Positions 11,531 to 22,539 of a stretch of 64,000 nucleotides of DNA are shown in pieces. Position 1 is the stretch's first letter. Each line of letters begins with the position of its first letter. The notes under the pieces are model-generated. The model was not told where the DNA came from, did no database searches, and saw only the letters and a list, made by a program, of their open reading frames with translations. The DNA comes from Smallanthus sonchifolius. Lineage: Eukaryota > Streptophyta > Magnoliopsida > Asterales > Asteraceae. The DNA lies in contig CM042034.1 of NCBI GenBank assembly GCA_023525975.1, positions 22,921,501 through 22,985,500 on the forward strand, in the 5' to 3' direction. The position numbers and the translations under genes were made by a program.

Positions 11531-11731
11531 ATACGCATCGTATAGCCCAATACGATGCGTATAAGGTACGATGTGATGGGTTTAGTGGCAGAAGGAATCT
11601 CGTATCCTAAACTGCATCGTATTGACCTATACGATGCGTATACGAGGTTTGAATGACATGTTGTAAGAAAATGTCGGGCACGGGAATTTGTGAAGGGCTA
11701 TACGCATTGTATTGCCCTATACGATACGTAT
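11531..11731. repeat. Palindrome-pair cluster upstream of the MULE transposase
   Basis: Three pairs with 6-bp spacers: 11531-11543/11550-11562, 11614-11622 (degenerate)/11629-11641 and 11700-11712/11719-11731. The core triplets here are mostly CAT facing ATG, unlike the CCA/TGG cores of the other two clusters. Spacers are AGCCCA, TGACCT and TGCCCT. The cluster lies directly upstream of the transposase start at 11445. Confidence 0.85.
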
Positions 11732-11742
11732 ATAATCAAGTG

Positions 11743-11777
11743 CGATTAGCATTTCACGTGTGTGGTTAGTAGTCCCC
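11743..11777. repeat. Right terminal inverted repeat of the MULE
   Basis: Imperfect inverse of 762-797, followed by the target duplication TTTAAAAA at 11778-11785. Confidence 0.8.
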
Positions 11778-11855
11778 TTTAAAAATCCACATCTTCTTTT
11801 TTTAGTGGTTCTCTAGTTCTATTATTAAAGTTGAGTTATCAACTATATATATATA

Positions 11856-11893
<38 letters not shown>

Positions 11894-12058
11894 CTAAAAT
11901 AAGTTAATATTATAATTCTTGAGTCTTGTGAGTTTCTATTTAATTCACTTTTGGTCTCTCGTGATCACTCATTTCCACCTAGATCCAGCGAAGCTAAACC
12001 GCACGCAGAAAAAGTGTGGTCGTCTGACTCGCCGGCGGTGACGACATTGCTCGTAGAA
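11778..12058 (+). promoter_or_regulatory. Upstream region of squalene epoxidase with a TA microsatellite
   Basis: All the DNA between the MULE end and the SQE start codon. It holds a TA/TATATT microsatellite at about 11839-11889 and a C-rich leader with no ATG in the SQE frame after 11951. The promoter is probably short or includes MULE sequence; no single TATA box can be chosen because of the microsatellite. Confidence 0.4.
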
Positions 12059-15000
12059 ATGGAAGGTCAATTACTTATCGGTTCCGTTTTCGGATCTGTT
12101 ATTGGATTCATATTGATTTACGCATTCTTCGTTATGAAAAGTGTTCGGAAAGTTCATCCGGCCGGTGCCGGAAATAACAACGGCAAACCGTCATCAGTAA
12201 CGACGAAAATAACCTGCATCAATGGCGAATGCAGATCTGAAGATGTTGCCGATGTCATAATCGTTGGAGCCGGAGTTGCCGGTGCCGCTCTCGCTCATAC
12301 TCTCGGCAAGGTATTGTTTCGTTCATTTTTCAGTTCGACCTAATTTATGTCGATTATTTTTCATCCTTTAACAGTTATCAACACCTGCACAGAGTATATT
12401 CCTGTATGTATTTTGAATTTTGAATCTATAGGATCACATTGTTGTTATGAATGAATTCGTATTTTGATAAACAAACAAACACTTAAACTTGAATATAAGA
12501 TGTGTTTTCGTTAAGCTAGAGCGATTTGTGAAGTTGCAATCCTATTGACAGTATTTCTCACTGATTGCAATTGTTGTGTATAATATTAGATCAATTTTGT
12601 AGTTTTGTCATTTGTGTGTTGTGGAAGTAATTGTTTATTGTGTAAATAGTGAATCAAATAACATGTTTGAATTGGCCGGCCAATAAGAAAGAAAGCAGAA
12701 TAGATACTTTTTGGATTGAAAGAATAATTTGGGAAAAATTTCCGGTAGATACGATGAAATAGTGGTCATAGTCTTAGAAATGGTCTTAGGGAAAGCCAAA
12801 TAGCTGGAAACTCTAGCAGGAAACAACTTTCAATTCAATGTGGCATAAGAAGTTAAAAGCAACCTGTAACGCTCACAGATGGTTAATTTCATACCACCCT
12901 GTCTTATGATTTTTTGTCGGCGTGTAAGGAAATGTATTTTGGGGACTTTTTGATTTCAGAATACTGTGAATTAGGGAAGGGAATTTCATTGTTGCATTAT
13001 GCCAACAAGAATCTTACCTTGACTGTGATCTTCTTTATTGTACATGCCAACAATAACAACGAATTAAGTGGTTTTTGTGTATGTTTTGTTGATTTTATAG
13101 CTTGTTAGCCATGCAGCTTATTTTTAGTATCATAGTATGTCATGTAGTGAAAAACCTATTTGGTAATGTTTTGGACTGTAGGACGGGCGTAAGGTACGTG
13201 TGATTGAAAGAGACCTTACAGAGCCTGATCGAATTGTTGGTGAACTGCTTCAACCAGGCGGTTATCTCAAACTGATTGAGTTGGGGTTGGAAGGTGCAAA
13301 AGTGAACAATCTTTAAAGCTTTAATCAACTACTACATCCACCTACATATATAACTATATCTTTCACTAGTATTATTTTTGTTGGATGATTCTTTTATATT
13401 TTCTTCTTTTCTTTTGCTGCAGATTGTGTTGAACATATTGATGCTCAAAGGGTTTTTGGATATGCACTTTTCAAGGATGGAAGGAATACTCGGCTTTCAT
13501 ATCCTTTGGAGAACCATCAATCAGATGTGGCAGGAAGAAGCTTTCACAATGGTCGATTTATACAGAAAATGAGGGAGAAAGCCTCATTACTTCCCAAGTA
13601 TGGTTGTTTCCTAACTTATTTATTTCTGTTCATAACTGACATCTGCTTTAGATACAATTCTATTAACGTTTACTAATCTTGCTCCTTGTGTAATATGTAG
13701 TGTTCAGTTAGAGCAAGGAACAGTATCATCTCTTCTTGAAGACAATGGAACTATTAAAGGTGTGATGTACAAGACTAAAACAGGAGAACTAATGAAAGCA
13801 TACGCGCCTCTAACCATAGTATGTGATGGCTGTTTCTCAAATTTGCGGAGCTCCCTTTGCGATCCTCAGGTGATGATTACTTGTCAGTTATTTATTTATT
13901 AAGATGCCTGTATATCAACTGTTTCAGTGAAACAATTGACATGATAATGTATGGTATAGGTGGATGTACCCTCATGTTTTGTCGGTTTGATATTGGAGAA
14001 CTGCCAACTACCATATGAGAACCATGGACATGTTGTTTTAGCAGATCCATCACCCATCTTGTTCTATCGAATCAGTAGTACAGAAATTAGATGTCTGGTT
14101 GATGTACCTGGTCAAAAGGTACCCTCCCTTTCAAATGGTGATTTGTCCAAGTATTTGAAGACCTTTGTTGCTCCTCAGGTATGAATACACCCTCAAATTG
14201 TTTCTTCTGTTATTATGAGTTATGGCAACATAGAATTGTATGTAATTTGAAATATGGGTTAGGGCCGGCCACGTTCTGATACTTTCAAAATGGCATATCT
14301 TTATTCTTTTTTACACTAGGTGTTTGGGTTTTCGTTTTGAGACAAATTATTTTCGTTTTGCGACTTTATATTTGAATAAACATATTCTATTCTAATTATT
14401 TAGTGGTCAAATAATCAATTTCAGATGATGAGTTACACACCAGGTGAAGCAGAACTATTTATCTAAGGATAAAGTAGAAATGGCTAATTACCCGTTTAAC
14501 CTTAATCTAGGAGACTTTTATACCATGTCACAAAATGTTTATTTTTTCACAAATTGTCCTTTTTGGTCATTTTATATATTAATTCCCTCATATACATTTG
14601 ATTATTACAACTTCAAGTAGCAGGAATATGCTCATACATTACATTCTACAACCATTTTTTTACCATTTATAAAAACAATGTCTTATTTTTAGTTCCTTTA
14701 TCTTAAATAGATCCCTGTGGAATTGCAAGAAGCTTTCATAGCAACAGTTGATAAAGGAAACATCAGGACAATGCCCAATAGAAGCATGGCAGCTGCACCT
14801 TACCCAACTCCAGGTGCTTTGTTAATGGGTGATGCATTCAACATGCGCCATCCTTTGACAGGTGGCGGAATGACTGTAGCCTTGTCAGATATAGTCGTTC
14901 TACGCAATCTTCTCAGGCCTTTACATGATATCCATGACTCGTACGCGCTCTGCAATTATCTCGAGTCATTTTACACTCTGCGTAAGGTTAGTTTCCTCTA

Positions 15001-16654
15001 TTGCATAATCCAGGAATTTTTTACCGATATCACAATATTTCTGTCTTCGGATTGCCTACCAAGTGGACTTTTTCCCGGATCTGGTCTCCAATATTTTTTT
15101 TTACCAGGCCGGTTTATTTTTATCACAAATCTACAGACTAGATGACATTTGCTTATGAACTATCGATTCGGGCTGTGTTTTATATATCTAACAGGTCCAA
15201 AAGTTGGTAATAAGGAAGCTAGTCAAATTGGGAGAGTATTGTTCATAATGTATTTAATGAATAATCCTCCTAAATATTGTTATTCAGAAATGCTACATAT
15301 ATGACACACTAATTGTTTATAGAAAGAGTACAATTTTTTGGATTTAAGTGTTTTGGCTCAAGTGCTCAACCCAACTGGTTTAAAAAATATTACCTGCGTA
15401 AACTTTTTTGTTAACCTATAGTATGGAGGTGGCACCCTTATTCTATATTATGGAGGTGGCACCCTTATACTAATTAATAGGTCTATTTGGGTTATGTTTA
15501 TTTTAAGATGGCCGAGTCAAAATACTTATTTAAATAGGGATGCATCTAATGGGTCAAACGGGTAGAAAGTTGTCAGATGTATATTTTCAATGTATACAAC
15601 CAACTAAACCTTTTTATTTTCCGGGGCAAAGCCCCTTTATCCAAAAAAAAACCTTTTTATTTGAATTTGTGGATCAATTCAATATCATTATAATATAGCC
15701 GTTGTGATGTTTATTTAAAGCATTAACTATTAATAGAAAAGTGAAAATGTAGACGGAGAAGTGTTTTGGGTAAACCTGACCTTCCCTACCCTATCTGATT
15801 GTCTAGAAATTTACCTGTTTCTGACCTGTATCCTTTATCCAACCCGACCCACCCATTGACCACCTTTAACTAGTAACGTTTGTTCCTACAATGGCTTACT
15901 CAAAATCTGTGTTTACTCAAAATCTGTGTCTAATGTCATGTTGCAGCCAGTAGCCTCCACAATTAACACGTTAGCAGGAGCGTTGTACAAGGTTTTTAGT
16001 GCTTCACCTGATGAAGCAAGGCAAGAAATGCGGGAAGCGTGCTTTGACTATTTAAGCCTCGGAGGTGTGTTTTCAAATGGGCCCATATCTTTGCTCTCGG
16101 GTTTGAACCCTCGGCCCTTGAGTTTGGTTGTACATTTCTTTGCGGTAGCAATATATGGCGTTGGGCGCTTGTTACTTCCTTTCCCCTCCCCTAAACGAAT
16201 GTGGATTGGTGCCAGATTGATCACAGTGAGTATATTGTTCAGTTTGCTTTTTACCTTCAAGTGTTGGATAAACTTCGGTCTCAATCCACTTATGTATTGG
16301 TAGATATGGGTCATGGTTTATCTCTAACGGGTCAAAAGTTGCAAAGTCTATTTTAAAGCAGACGACTTCATATATTGTTTTATTCTAGATTTTCTTTTTT
16401 AATAATGATTAACATGTTAATTTGAAAAAAATTTAACAAAAATATTTTTACGGGTCAACCCAACCTGACCCATTTTGACACATTTGAGACTGAAGTTTGA
16501 CTTGTTGCCCAACCAGTTTATAATAAACATATTGATTAAAATGCAGGGTGCATCTGGAATCATTTTTCCTATCATTAAGGCAGAAGGAGTTAGACAGATG
16601 TTCTTCCCTGCAACAGTGCCTGCATATTACAGAGCTCCTCCACCTCCTCAATGA
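12059..16654 (+). CDS. SQE: Squalene epoxidase (squalene monooxygenase)
   Basis: Converts squalene to 2,3-oxidosqualene with FAD, O2 and NADPH-P450 reductase in the ER membrane, the entry step to sterols and triterpenoids. Exons: 12059-12310, 13182-13293, 13423-13597, 13701-13869, 13960-14178, 14711-14986, 15947-16225, 16547-16654, all with GT-AG borders and one open frame of 529 aa, the normal plant length. A hydrophobic N-terminal anchor (residues about 6-26) is followed by the FAD-binding VIIVGAGVAGAAL (66-78), the DGR block at the start of exon 2, RVIERDLTEPDRIVGELLQPGG across the FAD domain, and the second FAD motif GDAFNMRHPLTGGG (349-362). Hydrophobic C-terminal segments precede a Pro-rich end. 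The start is ATG 12059; an in-frame TTG extension to 11951 lacks any membrane or family match. All key motifs are intact, so the gene is probably active. Confidence 0.96.
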
Positions 16655-19600
16655 CCTGCTTTTAGGAGAAATAAAAAATGAAGAAAAAAAATACAAAAAG
16701 TAAAAAAAAAAAAAGGCTTTGAATTTTATGGTAATGTTGTCTCAATTCCTTATTCTTTTTTGTGTCTTTTGTTGGTTTTCATTAGGGTTTATTTTTCCTA
16801 ATAAAATATGTGTTTCATTAGACTGGTTGCAAATCTTTTTCGTGGTTAAATCCGTCTTTACCCGTAAAATTTTATCAATAATACTGAAACCCAAGAGAAT
16901 ACAAACGATTTAGACACACCATTTGATAGAGACCTGTAAGTGGGTTAGACTTCAAGAACGGGATTAGAGTCAGAAGAGATGACTTGGGAACAATTTTCAT
17001 ATTTCATTCATTCTTCTCCTAAATAACCAAAGGTAGCCTTACATACGAATGCAAAAACAACTACATTAAGGATCAAACTGTTACTCCACTACCTCTTACT
17101 ACATGCATGAAGGAAACCACAAAATAAACTAACAACCAAATAACTAGGAAAATGGAATGGAACGTGCATGAGACCATGGGTGTAATTGGCATGTGGGTTT
17201 GTTATCATTAGAAACTAATTCGGCCACTATTGGCGATTCCGGCGGCGATAGTAGCAGAAGAAAGGGTTTGGCGACACGGTCCTGTGGATATATTATTTGT
17301 CCAATTCCGAGTCCGTTTGATAGGGTTTCGAGCAGTGCGAAGACAGGCGCGTGAAAATGGACGAATCCAACCACTTTCGTTTCCGGAGACGGAGGCGACT
17401 GGTTCGTCTGAAAGGGTTCGGCGATACGGACTTGTGGATATATAATTCTCCTAAAACGGAGTTCATTTGGGTCGGTTTTAAGCTACTCGATTATTGACGC
17501 ACAAAACCGAACGTGCTGAAAGAGGAATCCACGTTCTGGAAGCACCGGTGGCGGCGACGACCGACACCAATAATTTTCTGAGGTCGGGTATGTTGAGACG
17601 AACGCGTGGACAGGTGGATCGCGCGAAACGGAGCTCGTATGGTCGAGATATGAACAAGACAAGTTTTCTTCTCACGTGGTGCTCAACAGTTTCATACAAA
17701 ACCGCTATGACCCCATAGAACTTTATATTCATTGTTGGGGACTATTTTGGGATGTGAGAAAATTGTCAAGGACGACATTCGGGAATGTTTTTCGGTAACG
17801 TTAATTTAGGGGTTTTTGTACGCGAACGAGCGCGTTGGTTGTATGGTTTGGGACGAGTTAGACCGAGTTTGTAGTTGCTGGTCCAAAGTAGATGGGTTAG
17901 TGTTATTGTGGTAATAGAATTGATTTGGGTAATTCATTTGACGACAGGTTCGCGTTTGACTACGCGTTTACGGGTATGCGACTTTGGAAGGAAAGCTTCG
18001 CAACTGGTGAGTTTCTAATCCCCCACTTCTTTAAATGTTTTAATGTTTTTGGGGCTATCGTACATACTTAAGAGACAAGCTTAATCTATTTAACGTGCTA
18101 AGAGTTTCAGATTCTAATCCGACATGTTTATGAAATTAAATGAGTATTAAGGAGTCGTAGGGCCTATGGTGTGTCCATGAGAATGTGCTAGGTAGAGATA
18201 TGAGTTATGAGTGTGTGACCTGTTAGGGTCGATCGGGAAGAATCGGGCTTTAAGCTAAATGCTTATGATTACATGTGGGATTCATTATCTTAGTGTTATG
18301 TGTGAGGTGTAGGTGTAGTTAACAAGTCAGATACGTGTGGTGTGATATTACATGTTTATAATTGAGTTGTGTGTTTGTATGTCGGTATCCTTGTGGCACG
18401 GAGGGTGATGTGTTTGTGTAGTCATTCTTATGACACGACAAACGGAATTTGTGAAGGATGAGGTCCTTCGGGAAGTCACCAACGGTGACCATACTTAGCA
18501 GGTTAATGATGAGCTCAGGGTGTGTCGAACGCCCTGACGAGGGTGCAGTGATAAGGTATATGTTTGCATGCTTATATATGCGTTAAATTGAATTCAAGTG
18601 ATCAGTTATATTTATTGTGCGTGAGATAGTATTAATGTGATGTGTAGATGATATTAATGTGGCAAGTAGAGTTAGATTGACCATTGTGTCAGGATTTTGA
18701 TGAGGTGTTGATAATTGTTGTGTCAGTTAATTGGTAAGAGCCTTAGTCAAGGCTGAGTAAGACGATGTCTAGAGAATTGTTGTGTTAACCAAGGGTCGAG
18801 TTAATACGTGTACTAGAGTATGAGTTATTAGTGTAGTAGGTTCGGTCTATGTCGATGAGACTTCGGGACTTTTATTATTATTATGGGCTGAGTCTTGGGT
18901 GGTGAACTGTTATGGGATATCGTGTGATAACAGGAGTTATCTATTCATTAATGAATTGTGAAACTCATAATAGTAAACTTCCACTTTTTCCAAATTTGGT
19001 CACCAACGGTTTTTTTTTCATACTTTTCTTGAAAGGACTTTAAGTTATACATTATTTTATATTTTAAATATTATATTTTTTAAAATATTTTAAAATTATA
19101 AATTAAACTCAAATGTAATAACTTTTTCCGAATGCTCCGGAATATGAATTCATTTCATATGCAACATTTGTTACTTCTAAAATATATAACCGTGTATACC
19201 GTTAAAGCATGGTTAATCCTATCTATATTTAGAAAATTAAATTACCTTCAAAATCAAGTGGTCACAACACTTTTTGCCTAAGTTTCGATACAAAATTAAT
19301 TAAAAACCAAGCCTCCACATTTTTAACATTCCAAATATAACATTTATGATTTTTTTTTCAAAACAACGTAGTGTGTTTTTTTAATTTCGAATATACTGTT
19401 GCGAAAAACTTATTTCTATGTACGTTTTGATCAATGTTCAGAACCGAGTCGTCGCAACGCGCGGTTATTCAAAACTAGTTTGAATTAGCAACAATTTGTT
19501 TGATCCCCAGGTGGAAATTTTCTAATTTTGCTCTTTAAAAAAATTGCATTAGATTCCACAAATTAAATCGAATTCTTCCTGCTCGAATTGTTTTATGCAG

Positions 19601-19799
19601 CAACAAATAGCCAAAGGCTGCCGGCCTCCGATTAACATCTACACAAAAAAAACTCCTCGTTATTTGCTTGCTTCTATTTCCCTTCTTTTTCCTCTTTGGT
19701 CGATCAAATAATAGTCATCTCATATTCCAAATAATAGTCATCTCATATTCCGATCACTGCCAAAGGCTGCTGCCTTCTTGACCCCACGTTACGACTATC
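16655..19799. repeat. Gene-free region of repeat remnants after SQE
   Basis: Begins with the SQE 3' untranslated region (AATAAAA near 16800). From about 16920 to 18960 the DNA is more GC-rich and looks like decayed retroelement sequence, with a repeated GGCGA-ACGG...TTGTGGATATAT block near 17270 and 17420, but no reading frame gives a recognisable protein. 19020-19440 is AT-rich. A Helitron-like 3' end lies at 19440-19478 and a short direct repeat (AATAGTCATCTCATATTCC) at 19711-19750. Confidence 0.45.
19440..19478 (+). mobile_element. Helitron-like 3' end
   Basis: GTCGTCGCAACGCGCGG, able to form a short GC hairpin, is followed after about 10 bp by CTAG and then T, the arrangement of a Helitron 3' terminus. 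Related sequence with the same GTTCAGAA-CGAG lead occurs at about 26090, and a more diverged one at about 21965. Confidence 0.45.
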
Positions 19800-20048
19800 A
19801 AAACGACGTTTTTTCCACCAAGCTCTGATTCCAATTGTTGGAAACTAGGCCCAAAAACACGAACACAGAGTCGGATCTTAAACGGTTGAGAAGGCGGTTA
19901 CGTTAACGTGGCTAAGTACAAAAAGAATCGTAGTTAAATATATAAAAGAAACGTGTGAAGTTATGACAAGTCGGTTGTGGGGATCAAACCATAGATAAAA
20001 CACAGTTAGATAACGATTTCGATGTTTTTCAGTCGGTGCCAGTCTCAT
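19800..20048 (-). mobile_element. Copia-type retrotransposon remnant: primer-binding site and LTR edge
   Basis: GCTCTGATTCCA at 19822-19833 is the complement of the initiator-tRNA-Met primer-binding site (TGGTATCAGAGC) with one change. Two bases later the sequence TGTTGGAAACTAGG begins (19836), i.e. on the - strand an LTR ending ...CCAACA followed by the primer-binding site. The other LTR edge is not found; a hAT remnant starts about 20050. Confidence 0.55.
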
Positions 20049-21140
20049 TCTTCATGGTACCAGCCAGTGGCGAATCTAGACAAAACTTTCAGGGGTAACG
20101 TTCAAATTTTTTTTTACCGTACTTTGATACAATTTAAACGAAACAAAAATAAAAACACGGTAATAAATAAATTTAAACACATACCTAATAGTCTCCTCTT
20201 CGGTTTTTGAAAGCTTGAAATCGAGCCATTACATCCTCTTCTTTAACTTTATAAAATGTTTCTTTTTCGACCACACAAATTAGAGCATTGTTCAAATACT
20301 CGTCACCCATTTGATTGCGTAAATCCGTCTTATTAAGCTTCATTTTAGAAAAAAACATCATTTTTCAGGGCCTTTCTTTTAAACATATTGCTAATAAATG
20401 CTTGTTTAGCGTGTGGTTTTATCTTCTAAACAATTGCAATAAACCCTAAAATTAAAAGTGAACAATTGAAAAATTAGACATAGACCCTAGAACAAGAATT
20501 AGGAACAATTAAAAAAATTAGACATAAAATCAACTCAAACAAACAAATTAAGAACAATTGCACATTTACACTTGCACATAAACCTTAAAACAAGATACAC
20601 TCATAAACCCTAGAAATATAGAACTAGGAGTTAGAAGATTACAGAGGTGGGTGAGAGGTCTCAGGTCGGGCTTGTTGAATGTTGAACCACGAAATCCCTT
20701 GGCTGCTTGAGCCTTGCCGAATTGCCGTTGCAGCGCTGCTTGTTGTCGAATGATGTTCCAGTCCAGCGACCACAGTCCACAACTCCACTCCCCAACAGGT
20801 TTGTAGTTCAAAATTAAAAGGGTTAAAGCCTTAAAGGCCTTAAGGCCACACACCAACAAATGAGACGACCCAATCACTACAACTCCACAGAGGCCCACAT
20901 GCCACAACCCATTACTCCATTAGTCCATTAGGCTATTAACCACCACAAGTCCACAAATCCCAAGGCCCAAAGCAGTTTTAATCGGTCATTTGCGGTCGGG
21001 CTTTCAATAAAAGTATAATTTTTTTTAGGAGTGGTGTGAAATAATCTCAGGGGTAACGCATTTTTTTCAGGGGTAACGTTTTACAAAAAAAAGTAAAAAA
21101 ATAAAAATTTTCCACTTCGTCGAAAAAGTTGAGGGGTAGC
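20049..21140 (-). mobile_element. hAT (Tip100/TTF-type) transposon remnant
   Basis: Starts with the CAGTGGCGAATCTAG type of end seen in many plant Tip100-like elements and contains several TCAGGGGTAACG words near both ends. At 20352-20185 (- strand) a short coding stretch is recognisable as the extreme C-terminus of a TTF-type hAT transposase, including LRNQMGDEYLNNAL and ending QAFKNRRGDY then a stop. The rest (about 20460-21000) is non-coding or shuffled sequence. Borders are approximate, and no target duplication was found. Confidence 0.5.
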
Positions 21141-22188
21141 GGGCGCTAGCAAAAAATAATATAAAATTACCTTATAAACACTATTATTATTAGAGGTGAT
21201 AATAATAATATAAAATTACCTTATAAACACTATTATTAGAGGTTTCCAAGTACAATTTGATGGACGCTAGCAAAAAAGGGAAATGAATTGTGTGGAATCC
21301 TAATGGATTGGGTGTGTTGGATTGCATTTCACAGCATAAATAAATGATCAAAAAAGTGGATGAACTCTACTTTTAAATGTGTACTTCAATTCAATTGGTA
21401 TTCATCTTTTCAAACAACTTTTTGTTATTTGTGTACTTCAATTGATATTATAAAGTATTATTAAAATATATGACATTATTCGAGATGAGATTGTATACAT
21501 TCGCGGCACTTAATAAATTTAATATTTTATAATTTTATCATTGACAAATTACATATTTTATATATAAAGGCATGGTCAACATGAACAATGCCGGCCGTTT
21601 GACATGTTCTTACTACTACTAGTACATGCATTAAGGTACAAGTGAGGAAGCAAGTGGTACAAGCTTGAACAACGCAGCCTTTTTTTATTTTTCTTGGATT
21701 CACGGTTTTTTTTATTTTTTGTGTTTAAATACAAAGATGGAGGAAGAATTAACAAAATTAAAAAAAATTGTAAAGGTGGAGGAAGAACGTTATAATGATA
21801 CACTTAGAACTTAAAAAATTTACCTTGTAAAGAACGTTGTAACAAAATTACCTTTTTTTATTTAAGAACAACTTTTTTAGTAATTTAAATCTTTATACTT
21901 AAAATATTATGTTTTTTAAGTTCAAAATGTATCATTACAACGTTCTTATTTTTATCTACGTTGTTTAGAACCGAGTCGGCGTTACAAGCGGGTATGTTTT
22001 TATGGGTTGTTCATAAAAATATGATGATTATTTTAAAGTTATTTGGTATTATGGGGGTTGAGATCTGTTAACTTACTAGTGGATGTAAATCTAACATTTG
22101 GTTTAAATTTATGTGAAAACGTTGATAAAATAAAGAAAGTCATGATGGTTTACTCAGAATTTTATAAAATAATAAGAGTAAACAACGT

Positions 22189-22223
<35 letters not shown>

Positions 22224-22539
22224 ACCGTTAAGAAACTCTTATGACTTGTACGCTTGCGTTTCGATTAACATTTACATCGAAACATATAAACACGTCGCAA
22301 CAACATATTTAGATTTAAATTCGATGACATGTACGTTTGTGCTTCGATGACCTGTACGTTTGTGCTTCAATAACTTGTACATTATTATTCCCGCGCGTTG
22401 CGGCGGGGGTGTTGATATTTGTAAATCTTGGTTTTGACGACTTGTACATTAGTATTCACCCTACGGTTTCGAATAAAATTTACATCGACAACTCAGTTTT
22501 AAAAAAAATCCACGACGAGACATTGATAAAAATAAGTAC
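21141..22539. repeat. AT-rich intergenic DNA with short repeats
   Basis: A 45-bp unit (AATAATATAAAATTACC...) is duplicated at 21160-21245. Diverged Helitron-like tails occur near 21965 (+) and 22390 (-, CCGCGCGTTGCGGCGGG). A TA microsatellite is at 22190-22220. CGACTTGTACATTA-type words recur at 22330-22470 and again in the following duplication. No gene is visible. Confidence 0.45.

Larger units (their letters stand above)
762..11777 (-). mobile_element. Two-gene Mutator-like element (MULE), decayed, with a nested insertion
   Basis: The ends are imperfect inverted repeats: the left starts GGGTGATTCTAACCGCACAC and the reverse complement of the right starts GGGGACTACTAACCACACAC, with similarity running on for about 36 bp. 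The 8 bp TTTAAAAA lie immediately outside both ends (754-761 and 11778-11785), as expected of a MULE target duplication. Inside, both genes lie on the - strand: a FAR1/MULE transposase (11445 down to about 3796, split by a 5.6-kb insertion) and an Athila-ORF1-like gene (2589-1275). Without the insertion and one copy of its target duplication the element is about 5.4 kb. Both genes carry disabling changes, so it cannot move by itself now. The right end lies about 280 bp before the squalene epoxidase start codon. Confidence 0.85.

Noticed and set aside
11951..12058. N-terminal extension of squalene epoxidase
   Set aside because: The frame is open, but starts only at TTG and has no family similarity; the ATG at 12059 opens the usual membrane anchor.
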